From contig OY781533.1 of assembly GCA_963677015.1 (NCBI GenBank), positions 2,604,001 through 2,668,000 of the forward strand: 64,000 nt of DNA. The letters run 5' to 3'. A model generated the notes under the pieces. It saw only the letters and a program-made list of their open reading frames with translations, did no database searches and was not told where the DNA came from. Numbering within the stretch: the first letter of the stretch is position 1; every line of letters starts with the position of its first letter. Position numbers and translations under genes: made by a program. This DNA comes from G963556115 sp963677015. GTDB taxonomy: Bacteria > Planctomycetota > SZUA-567. Below, piece after piece: positions 8,379-16,871 of this stretch.

Positions 8379-9884
8379 ATGGGAAGTGAATCAGGGCTCA
8401 AGATGAGAGGCATCTCAAAGTATTTTGCCGGTGTTGCCGCCCTTGAAGATGTTGACTTCACCGTCAACAGTTCCGAGGTCCACGCTCTCGTGGGAGCGAA
8501 CGGTGCAGGCAAGAGTACATTGATGAAGATTCTCAGTGGAGCATACCAGAAATCAGATGGTAAGGTCTATCTGGGTGACAAAGAGCTTGATATTTCCTCA
8601 CCGCAGGAAGCTATGGAGCACGGCATCGTCACCGTTTATCAGGAGGTGGATGTAGCCATCGTCCCCTCACTCAGTGTTGCTGAGAATATAATGATGGATC
8701 ACATCGCCATCAATCAGCCCAGTATCTTTATGAACTGGAAAAATATTAAAACCTCCGCAGCCGAATCACTCAAGGAGGTAGGTATTGATATCGATCTGAA
8801 CCAGTTGGCAGGCGAACTTACCCTGGCGGAGAAACAGCTGATGGTCATAGCCAGAGCCGTGAATCAAAAAGCGAAATTTCTCATTCTTGATGAACCTACC
8901 GCCTCGCTCAGCCTTGAAGAATGTACCACCCTCTTCACCATCGTCAAACGTCTGAGCAGTCAGGGTGTGGGTGTAATCTTTATTTCACACCGTCTGGACG
9001 AAATTTTTGAAAACTGCCAGCGTATCACTGTGCTCAAGGACGGCAAACTTGTCGGCGACTACAACATCGCGGACGAAACTATCGACAGCATAGTTGAAAA
9101 AATGCTCGGCAAGAAGATGCAGAATGCCTTCCCGCCTCTAAGCACACCGCAGGAGGGAGTGCTCATGAAGGTGGAACACCTCAGCGGCGAAGGCGGCATA
9201 AAAGATGTAAGTTTCAACGTTAATAAAGGAGAAATTGTAGGTATCGGCGGTCTTGTAGGCGGCGGCAAAACAGAGCTGCTGAAGCTCCTGTTCGGAGTGT
9301 CCGAAGTTTCAAGCGGTGATATCTACCTTAACGATAACAGAGTAGTCAATGCCAGTCCCACCGCAGCCATACGCAACGGTTTTGCGCTGGTACCGGAGGA
9401 GAGAAGAAAGGAAGGAGTACTTGTACACGAGACCATAGAGACCAATATCACACTGCCGACACTCTCAAATTTCTGTAACGGTCCATTTATGGTCAGAAGC
9501 AAGATTAATAAAAGCTCCCGCGAATCAGTGCGCCGGGCGGCAATAAAAACATCGAGTGAAAGGCAGTATGTCAACAATCTCAGCGGTGGTAACCAGCAGA
9601 AGGTCGCAATCGCCAAGTGGCTGATCTCAGATGCGGATATCTACCTGTTTGATGAACCGACAAAAGGTGTTGACGTCGGTTCCAAGTATGAAATTTATTC
9701 ACTGATTATTGAACTGGCCAAGATGGGTAAGGGAATTGTCTACGCCTCATGTGAATTTGATGAAATTCTCAATCTGAGCAACCGGACATACATCATGTAC
9801 AGCGGCAAGATCAGTAAACCATTTATAACCAAGAACACAAATGAAGAAGAACTATTACTATATTCTACAGGTGGAATGAAATAA
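8379..9884 (+). CDS. Sugar ABC transporter ATP-binding protein (RbsA type, two ABC domains)
   Basis: This 501-residue tandem ATPase is the length of RbsA/MglA. Domain 1 (about 1-240) has Walker A GANGAGKST near 38, a divergent signature LTLAEKQ and Walker B FLILDEPTASL. Domain 2 (about 255-501) has GGLVGGGKTE, signature LSGGNQQKV and Walker B YLFDEPTKGVDVG. In many RbsA proteins the second Walker A carries Arg instead of Lys. Here the Lys is present (GGGKT), so both sites could bind ATP in the usual way. It ends 1 nt before the permease gene. It energises uptake of the sugar bound by the preceding gene product. Confidence 0.93.
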   Translation: MGSESGLKMRGISKYFAGVAALEDVDFTVNSSEVHALVGANGAGKSTLMKILSGAYQKSDGKVYLGDKELDISSPQEAMEHGIVTVYQEVDVAIVPSLSVAENIMMDHIAINQPSIFMNWKNIKTSAAESLKEVGIDIDLNQLAGELTLAEKQLMVIARAVNQKAKFLILDEPTASLSLEECTTLFTIVKRLSSQGVGVIFISHRLDEIFENCQRITVLKDGKLVGDYNIADETIDSIVEKMLGKKMQNAFPPLSTPQEGVLMKVEHLSGEGGIKDVSFNVNKGEIVGIGGLVGGGKTELLKLLFGVSEVSSGDIYLNDNRVVNASPTAAIRNGFALVPEERRKEGVLVHETIETNITLPTLSNFCNGPFMVRSKINKSSRESVRRAAIKTSSERQYVNNLSGGNQQKVAIAKWLISDADIYLFDEPTKGVDVGSKYEIYSLIIELAKMGKGIVYASCEFDEILNLSNRTYIMYSGKISKPFITKNTNEEELLLYSTGGMK

Positions 9885-9885
9885 G

Positions 9886-10893
9886 ATGAACAATAAAAAT
9901 AATAATGTAAAAGCAAAGCCGTTCAGTATTTTTGATTTCTTCTATAAATACGGAACCATACTGACAGTTATCATTGTCGTAATCTACTTCAGCCTGACGG
10001 TTGAAAACTGGGCGACCTTCTCGAATGTTACCAACATTTTCCGCTCAGTGGCGATCGTATCGCTTATAGCTCTAGCTATCACCTTCTCACTTGCGGTCAA
10101 CGGCTTCGACCTTTCGGCGGCGGCGATAGCGAGTTTTGCCGCGGTAATTGCCGCTAAAATCATGATCATGTGGGATGCCAGCCCGGTTCTGGCGATTATC
10201 GTACCGATAGTTGTCGGCGGTCTCATCGGCCTGATAAACTCCGGACTGATTATTAAAATCGGTATCTCCGATATGCTTACCACCCTCTCAATGATGTTTA
10301 TCGTCACCGGTGTATCCACTACCTTCCAGGGCGGCTCCGCGATCTATAACTATATGCCGCTGCTCGACGGCGGTATCGCTCCGGGTCTTATGCCTGAAGG
10401 TTTCAAATATATCGGACAGGGAAGATTTCTAAGTATTCCGGTACCGGTATATATCATGCTGGCGGTCACTATCTGTGTGCATATCTTCCTCAACCGCACC
10501 AAGTACGGACGCTACCTGCACATGATCGGCGGTAATGAGGAAGCCGCCCGCCTCTGTGGTATCCCTACCAAGAAGTACCGCGCTCTGGCATACGTTTTAT
10601 CCGGCATCATCGCCTCTATCGCCGGTGTTATCCTCTGTGCCCGTCTCGGTTCAGGTGAAGTTGATTCAGCCGGAGCGTACCTGATGGACGCAGTTGCAGC
10701 CGCCTTCATCGGTTTCTCTGTACTCGGTATCGGTAAAGCAAACGCCTTCGGAACTCTGCTCGGAGCACTGCTGGTGGGAACTCTGGTAAACGGCCTGGTT
10801 ATGATGAGCTTTCCTTACTACGCCCAGGATATTGTCAAGGGTATCGTACTGATTCTCGGTCTGGGCTTGACTTACTATAAGAAACGGAGTTAG
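9886..10893 (+). CDS. Sugar ABC transporter permease (RbsC type)
   Basis: This 335-residue inner-membrane permease of the BPD_transp_2 family has about ten hydrophobic segments. FSLAVNGFDLSAAAIASFAA near residue 65 and the cytoplasmic EAARLCGIPTKKYRALAYVLSG loop around 210-230 are the conserved RbsC landmarks, the latter being the ATPase-coupling region. It forms the channel with the adjacent ATPase and lies 4 nt upstream of mtnK, which supports translational coupling. It is the only permease in the operon and so probably acts as a homodimer. Confidence 0.93.
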   Translation: MNNKNNNVKAKPFSIFDFFYKYGTILTVIIVVIYFSLTVENWATFSNVTNIFRSVAIVSLIALAITFSLAVNGFDLSAAAIASFAAVIAAKIMIMWDASPVLAIIVPIVVGGLIGLINSGLIIKIGISDMLTTLSMMFIVTGVSTTFQGGSAIYNYMPLLDGGIAPGLMPEGFKYIGQGRFLSIPVPVYIMLAVTICVHIFLNRTKYGRYLHMIGGNEEAARLCGIPTKKYRALAYVLSGIIASIAGVILCARLGSGEVDSAGAYLMDAVAAAFIGFSVLGIGKANAFGTLLGALLVGTLVNGLVMMSFPYYAQDIVKGIVLILGLGLTYYKKRS

Positions 10894-10897
10894 AAAC

Positions 10898-12109
10898 ATG
10901 GACAAATACTTTGAACTGGATAACGACAGTGTTATCGGCTATATAAATTCCAAACTGGATTTTTTCAATGATGATGCCGAGCTCAGCAGCGAAGAGATCG
11001 GTGACGGCAACCTCAATCTGGTCTTCAGAATCAGTGACAAAAAAAATGGCAAGAGCATTATCGCCAAACAGGCTCTACCTTATGTCCGCGCCTCAGGCGG
11101 TGACTGGCCGCTGGATATCGGCCGCGGCGCGATTGAAAAGCGTATCCTTGATATCGAGTACGAACTGACCGAAGGCGCTGTCCCTAAGGTATTTTTCTAC
11201 GACGAAATCATGTGCTGCATGGTGATGGAGGATCTATCCAATTATATTATCATGCGTTACGGCCTGCTGAAATTCGAGAAATATCCGAACTTCCCGGAAC
11301 AGATCTCCGATTTTCTGGCAAAATCTCTGCTGCTTACCTCCGACGTGGTTCTGGATCACAAGGATAAAAAGGCCAATGTCAAGGATTTCATCAACCCTGA
11401 GCTTTGCGAGATTACCGAACAGCTGGTCTACACCGAGCCCTTCCATGTTGGTGCAAGAAATAAACTTGAAGACGCGATAGTCGAATTTCACAAGGAAAAT
11501 GTCGTCGCCGATACCGAGCTGGCGGTAGAAGTGGCGAAGCTGAAATTCGATTTCATGAATAATGCCCAGGCACTGCTGCATGGCGACCTGCACACCGGCA
11601 GTATCTTTGTCAATGCCGAGAACACCAAGGTTATAGACCCGGAATTCGCCTTCTACGGCCCTATCGCCTATGACCTCGCCTGCCTCTTTGCAAATATCAT
11701 CATGAACTATATCTCAGCCTGGTACACCCTCAAGGAGGAACCGGCAAAACGTGATGATTACTGCGAGTATCTGCGTGATACGCTGGTAAAGACTGTTGAC
11801 CTGACCAAGAAGAAATTCTATGATTTATGGGACAGCTCGGTAACCGACCAGATGGCAAAGACACCCGGCTTCAGAGAATTCTATATTGAAGACGTATTTA
11901 TCAATGCCGCCGGTATTGTCGGCTGCGAGATGACCAGACGTACTGTCGGCTTTGCCCATGTCGTCGACCTTGACAATATCAAGGATGATCAGAGCCGTTA
12001 CCTGGCAAAGACCAACAATCTGCTGCTGGCCAAAGAGTACATCAAGAAACGCAGCAGTATCAGTACCGGAGAGGACTATCTCAAACTATTGGATTCAATC
12101 ATAAAATAA
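10898..12109 (+). CDS. mtnK: 5-methylthioribose kinase (MtnK)
   Basis: This 403-residue cytoplasmic kinase phosphorylates 5-methylthioribose (and possibly 5-deoxyribose) at C1 with ATP. The aminoglycoside-phosphotransferase-like fold is shown by EIGDGNLNLVFRI (nucleotide loop, near 35), the catalytic HGDLHTGSIFV near 228 and the MtnK-typical metal motif VIDPEFAFYGPIAYD near 245. The early SIIAKQALPYVR is also family-typical. It sits between the permease and mtnA in one operon with gaps of 4 and 14 nt. A kinase route means that the nucleoside has already been cleaved by a nucleosidase, or that the free sugar is imported. Confidence 0.95.
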   Translation: MDKYFELDNDSVIGYINSKLDFFNDDAELSSEEIGDGNLNLVFRISDKKNGKSIIAKQALPYVRASGGDWPLDIGRGAIEKRILDIEYELTEGAVPKVFFYDEIMCCMVMEDLSNYIIMRYGLLKFEKYPNFPEQISDFLAKSLLLTSDVVLDHKDKKANVKDFINPELCEITEQLVYTEPFHVGARNKLEDAIVEFHKENVVADTELAVEVAKLKFDFMNNAQALLHGDLHTGSIFVNAENTKVIDPEFAFYGPIAYDLACLFANIIMNYISAWYTLKEEPAKRDDYCEYLRDTLVKTVDLTKKKFYDLWDSSVTDQMAKTPGFREFYIEDVFINAAGIVGCEMTRRTVGFAHVVDLDNIKDDQSRYLAKTNNLLLAKEYIKKRSSISTGEDYLKLLDSIIK

Positions 12110-12123
12110 AGGAGTGATTAATA

Positions 12124-13176
12124 ATGCAAAGTGTAATTCCCGCCTACCTCAACGAGAGTAAGGACAAGCTGGTACTGATCGACCAGACACTGCTGCCGAC
12201 CGAAGAGATCTGGCTCGAACTCAATGACAGCGAAGCTATCTGGGAAGCGATCAAGATGCTACGCGTCAGAGGTGCTCCGGCAATCGGTATTGCTGCAGCC
12301 TACGGCCTCTATGTCTGTGCCCTCAAGGTACAAACCGATTCGGTTGCCGAATTCAAGACCGAGTTCCTCAAACTCGCCGAGTACTTCGCAACCAGCCGTC
12401 CTACCGCGGTCAATCTCTTCTGGGCCCTGGATAAAATGAAAGCCCGCTTCGAAGTCGAAGAAAAGAGCGGCAAGGATGTAGCCGGAATCAAATCCGCACT
12501 GCTGGCCGAGAGCGAGGACATCTTCAAAGAGGATCAGGATATGGGACGGGCGATCGGTGAGCACGGTCTGTCGCTGCTCAAACCGGGTATGGGGCTGCTG
12601 ACCCACTGTAATGCCGGCGCACTCGCAGCCAGCGGTTACGGCACAGCTCTGGCTCCAATGTATGCCGGTCACGACAAGGACTATAACTTCAAAGTCTTTA
12701 CCGATGAGACCAGACCATTGCTGCAGGGCTCCAGACTCAGCTCCTACGAACTCTTCAAAGCCGGTATTGATGTCACTGTGATCTGTGACAACATGGCGTC
12801 CATCGTAATGAAGCAGGGAATGGTACAGGCGGTACTCGTCGGTGCCGACAGAATCGCCGCCAATGGCGACTCAGCCAATAAGATCGGTACCAGCGGAGTA
12901 GCGATTCTCGCCAAGGAATACGGAATTCCATTCTATATCCTGGCTCCTACCTCCACCATCGATCTGCAGACCAAGACCGGCGCGGATATTCCTATCGAGC
13001 TGCGTGACGGAGATGAGATCGGCAACGGTTTCGGCCGACGGACCGCACCGGAAGGGGTAAAGACCTACAATCCGGCCTTCGATGTTACCGATGCCCAATA
13101 TATAACCGCCATAATTACCGAGAAGGGTGTGCATAAAGCACCATATACCGAGAGTCTGGCAGCACTATTTGCCTGA
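12124..13176 (+). CDS. mtnA: S-methyl-5-thioribose-1-phosphate isomerase (MtnA)
   Basis: This 350-residue enzyme of the eIF2B-alpha-like family opens 5-methylthioribose-1-phosphate to 5-methylthioribulose-1-phosphate. Conserved elements are LIDQTLLP, RGAPAIGIAAAYG near 45-57, the catalytic-cysteine region LLTHCNAGALA near 160, and the aspartate region VLVGADRIAANGD followed by NKIGT near 240-255. The C-terminal RTAPEGV is also typical. The ribosome site AAGGAG precedes the ATG. It acts directly after MtnK. The classical methionine-salvage enzymes MtnB, MtnC/W/X and MtnD are absent downstream. A class II aldolase follows instead. Confidence 0.96.
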   Translation: MQSVIPAYLNESKDKLVLIDQTLLPTEEIWLELNDSEAIWEAIKMLRVRGAPAIGIAAAYGLYVCALKVQTDSVAEFKTEFLKLAEYFATSRPTAVNLFWALDKMKARFEVEEKSGKDVAGIKSALLAESEDIFKEDQDMGRAIGEHGLSLLKPGMGLLTHCNAGALAASGYGTALAPMYAGHDKDYNFKVFTDETRPLLQGSRLSSYELFKAGIDVTVICDNMASIVMKQGMVQAVLVGADRIAANGDSANKIGTSGVAILAKEYGIPFYILAPTSTIDLQTKTGADIPIELRDGDEIGNGFGRRTAPEGVKTYNPAFDVTDAQYITAIITEKGVHKAPYTESLAALFA

Positions 13177-13259
13177 GAAGCAGTATAACCGACAACAAAC
13201 AGAAACATTGCTTGTAAAATTAAAACAAACCTAACACACACAGTTACAGGCAAAATCCT

Positions 13260-13304
13260 GAGGAGGGATACGGAGACAGCAAAGCCTCTCTGTATTACCT
13301 CCTC
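13260..13304 (+). ncRNA. Strong intercistronic hairpin between mtnA and aldolase
   Basis: GAGGAGG (13260-13266) pairs with CCTCCTC (13298-13304), ATAC (13268-13271) with GTAT (13292-13295), a G-U pair follows, and GAGA (13273-13276) pairs with TCTC (13287-13290). That is about 16 pairs around a 10-nt loop. There is no U-run, so it is not an ordinary terminator. It begins 83 nt after mtnA and ends 33 nt before the aldolase start, and it buries a Shine-Dalgarno-like GAGGAGG. It could be a processing, stability or regulatory element. Confidence 0.55.
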
Positions 13305-13337
13305 GTTACATAAGCAAGAGAAAGAAGGAGCATTAAG

Positions 13338-13991
13338 GTGAAGCTAAAGTATGAAAGAGAACAGGTAGTACATTTCTGCAGAGAACTGGTCAACAAGAAC
13401 CTTACTACCGGCACCGGAGGCAACATCAGCGTTTTTAACCGCGAAGCAGGTCTCTTCGCCCTCTCCCCCAGCGGTATGGATTACTTTATAATGGAGGATG
13501 AGGATGTGGTAATTCTGGACCTTGAAGGCAAGAAGGTCGAAGGGGAATTAAAACCATCGGTAGAGGTAGATCTGCACCGGATCATGTATACCGGCAGAGA
13601 TGATATCAATGCCGTGGTCCACGCCCACTCCGTATATGCAACAACTCTGGCGGCACTGCGGATGGATGTACCCGCCTGCCATTACCTTATCGGCTTCTGC
13701 GGTCGTGATGTCCGCTGTACTGAATACGTGGACTTCGGCACCGCCGCTCTTGCTGAGGTAGCATTCGAAGGAATGAAAGATCGTTACGGAGTACTTCTGG
13801 GAAACCATGGACTGCTTACCGGTGGCGCTGATATTGATTATGCTTTCTCCGCCGCTGAAGAGCTGGAGTTTGTCTGCCAGATCTATTACCGCGCCAAGTG
13901 CATCGGCGAACCGGCCATCCTCTCCACCCGGGATATGGATACCGCACTCGATAAATTCAAAGGCTACGGCCAGAAAAAACTACGGAAATAA
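13338..13991 (+). CDS. Class II (zinc) aldolase of the DHAP shunt, L-fuculose-phosphate aldolase family
   Basis: This 217-residue class II aldolase/adducin protein has the length of FucA. It shows NLTTGTGGNISVF (phosphate loop, near 20), a candidate catalytic Glu in KPSVEVDLHR near 76, the zinc pair HAHSVYAT near 97-99 and the third zinc His in LGNHGLLTGG near 157. In its operon with mtnK and mtnA the expected substrate is 5-methylthioribulose-1-phosphate or 5-deoxyribulose-1-phosphate, giving DHAP plus methylthioacetaldehyde or acetaldehyde. The start is GTG at 13338, with AGGAG 7 nt upstream. An internal ATG at 13350 lacks such a site. A fuculose or rhamnulose aldolase role cannot be excluded by sequence alone. 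Confidence 0.88.
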   Translation: MKLKYEREQVVHFCRELVNKNLTTGTGGNISVFNREAGLFALSPSGMDYFIMEDEDVVILDLEGKKVEGELKPSVEVDLHRIMYTGRDDINAVVHAHSVYATTLAALRMDVPACHYLIGFCGRDVRCTEYVDFGTAALAEVAFEGMKDRYGVLLGNHGLLTGGADIDYAFSAAEELEFVCQIYYRAKCIGEPAILSTRDMDTALDKFKGYGQKKLRK

Positions 13992-14001
13992 ACAACAACT
14001 G

Positions 14002-14040
14002 CGGGGATAACGTGAACATTAACGTTATCCCCGTTGAATT
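14002..14040 (+). terminator. Terminator of the DHAP-shunt operon
   Basis: CGGGGATAACGT (14002-14013) pairs perfectly with ACGTTATCCCCG (14022-14033) around an 8-nt loop and is followed by the U-rich TTGAATTTCT. It starts 11 nt after the aldolase stop. Confidence 0.85.
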
Positions 14041-14399
14041 TCTCCTCAACCTCAAAACTCTGCAATGCAGTTCGATTTACCCGATTATCACAAAATAAAA
14101 TTTTTCACTAAATCTTTCTAATTTTTTTTACTTCACATCAAAAAAATTGCCGCAGGCAGCCGACACACCCTATCCTCTTTAACAACAAAATGCTAGCAAA
14201 ATCATATCATTAACATAAGGCCAAGTGATTGCAACATATACCCGAAAGTATATAATTTACAGAAATTATACCGCGGGAATTCACCGGTTAATGTTATAAT
14301 AGTTATAGGAATTGTCTTAAAAATTTAACGTTTAACTAATCTCCTGTACAAGTTACAGGCGGTTAAATTATTGGATGAAAGGTTAAGGAGAATTATTAT
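14041..14399 (+). promoter_or_regulatory. Leader region of the chemoreceptor gene
   Basis: This 360-nt AT-rich gap holds TATAAT-like hexamers near 14295 and an inverted repeat CCTGTA-CAAGT-TACAGG at 14343-14359, 41 nt before the chemoreceptor start. AAGGAG sits 8 nt before the ATG. The repeat may be an operator or a leader hairpin. I see no other gene. Confidence 0.4.
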
Positions 14400-16439
14400 A
14401 TGAGCCTCAAACTAAAAGTTATCGCTCTGCCTGTGGTTATGATAATATTAGCTATCACGATTATGATCTGGATGGCGTATAACATTTCCAGCAGTTCCCT
14501 TGAGAATGAGACACGCCAGTCGCTCAGCAGTGCACAACTTACTACCGCCGACCGAATAGATTCTATCAAACAACGTCTTGACACAGCCAGCACCATAACC
14601 CGTATCCCAGAACTGATAAACGGCGTGAAAGAAAAGAACTCCGCTGCTTTACAGCCTCTAACCAAACAGCTCCTCTCCGATCTCAAGGTTGATTTTATCA
14701 CCATCACCGACAGTGACGGAACAGTCATCGCCCGTGGTCACTCCGACAAAACCGGCGACAGCGCCAGCAAGCGTCCCAGCTTCATAGCCGCAGTCAACGG
14801 TAAAAAATACTCCGATATCCTCTCCTCTAAAGATGCACTGGTAAAGCTGTCACTCAGACAATCCTACCCGATAAAAGATAATGGCAAGATCATCGGAACT
14901 ATTGAGTACGGCGCCGATATGGCCTCCAAAGACCTACTTGACGGACTGAAGAAAATTCTGGAAATGGAAGTCAGTATCTATCAGGGTGATAAACCGCTAT
15001 TCACCACCGTCCCTGAAGAAAAACAGCAGCTTCTTAACATCGGCACGATAGACGCCGAAACTTCAAATAGCGTACTGCAACAGGGAAAAGCAGTATTCAA
15101 AGAGGTCAAAACCAATGGTGATTCCTACAGTGAGCTCTACTGGCCGATTACTTCAAGCCAGGGAAATATCGGCATATATTCTATAGCCAAATCCAATCAG
15201 ACTGCGACCGCCGGCCTGCACCGAATGCTCAGAGATCTCGGTCTCTATGGCGCAGTAATTGTACTGATACTTCTTATCATATCATATTTTCTCGGTTCAG
15301 CTATCGAAAGAACGGTTGCAGAACAGAATCACTGGTATGATCAGATCCTGAATAAACTCAGAGCACCGGTCTCAGCGGTTGATATGAAGATGAAACCGGT
15401 ATTCATGAATAAAAGCGCTCTTGATATTGCCGGTAATGGTGCGGAGTTTGCCGCCAAAGGGGTACAGACAGCCAAATCCTGTGCTCAGATATGGCGTACT
15501 GCTCTCTGCGGCACCAAACAATGCCCGCTGGCAAATCTGCAGAATACCGGCAGCAATCTGACCAGTGTCAACCTCCTTGGCGCCGATTTTGAGATCGAAG
15601 CCTACTATCTGGAAAACCTCAAAGGCGAAAAGATCGGAATGTTCGAGGTGCTCAATGACGTCTCTGAAAAGTGCCAGATCCAGCGTGTAGCCAAAGAGAT
15701 CTCCAGTGTCAGCAGTGAGCTTGACATTTCCTGCACCGAGGTCAGCACCGCTTCAGAGTCACTCTCTCAGGGTGCTACCGATCAGGCAGCGGCTCTTGAA
15801 GAAGTAACCGCAACCATGACTCAGATCGAGAGCCAGATCACCGCCAACGCCGAGAACGCAGTAAAAGCAAGCAAGCTCACCGGCGAAGCGACAGAACTCG
15901 CCTCACGCGGTAAAACCCAGATGGAGCAGATGGTCAGCGCCATGGAACAGATCACCGAAAACTCCACCCTGACCCAGAATATCATTAAAACTATCGATGA
16001 CATCGCCTTCCAGACCAATCTGCTGGCCCTCAACGCCGCCGTTGAAGCGGCCAGAGCCGGACATCACGGCAAGGGCTTTGCGGTTGTTGCCGAAGAGGTA
16101 AGAAACCTCGCCTCACGCAGTGCCAAAGCTACCGCCGAGACCTCACAGCTTGTTGATAAGAGTAACAGCCAGATACATGACGGTATGGATATAACCCGTA
16201 CCACCGCCGAATCCCTGCTCAAGATCACCGAGGTTATCAGCAATGTCAACGAACTGGCGAGCAGTATCGCCGTCGCCTCAAATGAGCAGGCACAGGGAAT
16301 CTCACAGGTAAATATCGGTCTGAATCAGGTAGATAACGTCATGCAGCAGAACGCGGTAAACGCCCAGGAGACCGCCGACTCCGCCAGCAGACTCGCCCAG
16401 CAGGAAGAAACCCTCAACCAACTGGTTCGCCAGTTCTAA
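14400..16439 (+). CDS. Methyl-accepting chemotaxis protein with Cache sensor and PAS domain
   Basis: This 679-residue transmembrane chemoreceptor signals to CheA/CheW. Helix 1 spans about residues 7-28. A periplasmic double-Cache-like domain follows to about 275 (FITITDSDGTVIARGHSDK; YPIKDNGKIIGTIEYG), and helix 2 lies near 279-300. There is no obvious HAMP domain. A PAS-like segment (VSAVDMKMKPVFMNKSAL) follows and carries three cysteines, C361, C370 and C375, in a C-x8-C-x4-CP arrangement. The signalling hairpin tip IAFQTNLLALNAAVEAARAG is near 535, with glutamate/glutamine-rich methylation helices on both sides. It stands alone between two terminators, after the DHAP-shunt operon. Confidence 0.93.
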   Translation: MSLKLKVIALPVVMIILAITIMIWMAYNISSSSLENETRQSLSSAQLTTADRIDSIKQRLDTASTITRIPELINGVKEKNSAALQPLTKQLLSDLKVDFITITDSDGTVIARGHSDKTGDSASKRPSFIAAVNGKKYSDILSSKDALVKLSLRQSYPIKDNGKIIGTIEYGADMASKDLLDGLKKILEMEVSIYQGDKPLFTTVPEEKQQLLNIGTIDAETSNSVLQQGKAVFKEVKTNGDSYSELYWPITSSQGNIGIYSIAKSNQTATAGLHRMLRDLGLYGAVIVLILLIISYFLGSAIERTVAEQNHWYDQILNKLRAPVSAVDMKMKPVFMNKSALDIAGNGAEFAAKGVQTAKSCAQIWRTALCGTKQCPLANLQNTGSNLTSVNLLGADFEIEAYYLENLKGEKIGMFEVLNDVSEKCQIQRVAKEISSVSSELDISCTEVSTASESLSQGATDQAAALEEVTATMTQIESQITANAENAVKASKLTGEATELASRGKTQMEQMVSAMEQITENSTLTQNIIKTIDDIAFQTNLLALNAAVEAARAGHHGKGFAVVAEEVRNLASRSAKATAETSQLVDKSNSQIHDGMDITRTTAESLLKITEVISNVNELASSIAVASNEQAQGISQVNIGLNQVDNVMQQNAVNAQETADSASRLAQQEETLNQLVRQF

Positions 16440-16506
16440 AGAGTTCCTGACATAGGGCGTACAAAAAAACTTTGCAGTTATATAGAGCCTAATAAAATAT
16501 CACAAT

Positions 16507-16550
16507 AAAATGAACCGCCCAGCTTAGCCGGGCGGTTCATTTTATATTCT
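16507..16550 (+). terminator. Terminator of the chemoreceptor gene
   Basis: AAAATGAACCGCCC (16507-16520) pairs over 14 bp with GGGCGGTTCATTTT (16530-16543) around a 9-nt loop, and the transcript continues as U-rich TTTTATATTCT. It is flanked by A and T on both sides, so it could also work in the opposite direction. Confidence 0.9.
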
Positions 16551-16797
16551 CATGCAACGACATACAATTAAACAACGCAGATATCAGTAATGAACAGTGG
16601 CAAATAATTGATAATATCATGATAAACACCATAGAATAACCTGAATCACCGAAGTTAACGTAATTTATACATTTCACCAACTGCACCCCAAACTTCGCCC
16701 CACAGGTTCTCCGGCTTTTATATTCTTAGAATCATATATAATAAAATTAAAGTCTATAATCCCGTTTTTCATTCCATGTACACATATATCCACACAC

Positions 16798-16840
16798 AAA
16801 AAAAGATCTCTGCCACACCACAACGGCACAGCAGAGATCT
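16798..16840 (-). terminator. Terminator of the amiF-urt operon
   Basis: AGATCTCTGC (16804-16813) pairs with GCAGAGATCT (16831-16840). On the minus strand the hairpin is followed by a seven-residue U-run (A-run 16798-16804). It lies about 30 nt after the urtE stop. Between it and the chemoreceptor terminator (16551-16797) I see nothing coding. Confidence 0.85.
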
Positions 16841-16871
16841 ACGACTGACAAGCAATACTTCTTTAATACTG

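Noticed and set aside
13242..14360. Identical 10-mer AGTTACAGGC before the aldolase (13242-13251) and before the chemoreceptor (14351-14360)
   Set aside because: There are only two copies, in different structural contexts. Without a genome-wide count this is not distinguishable from chance.
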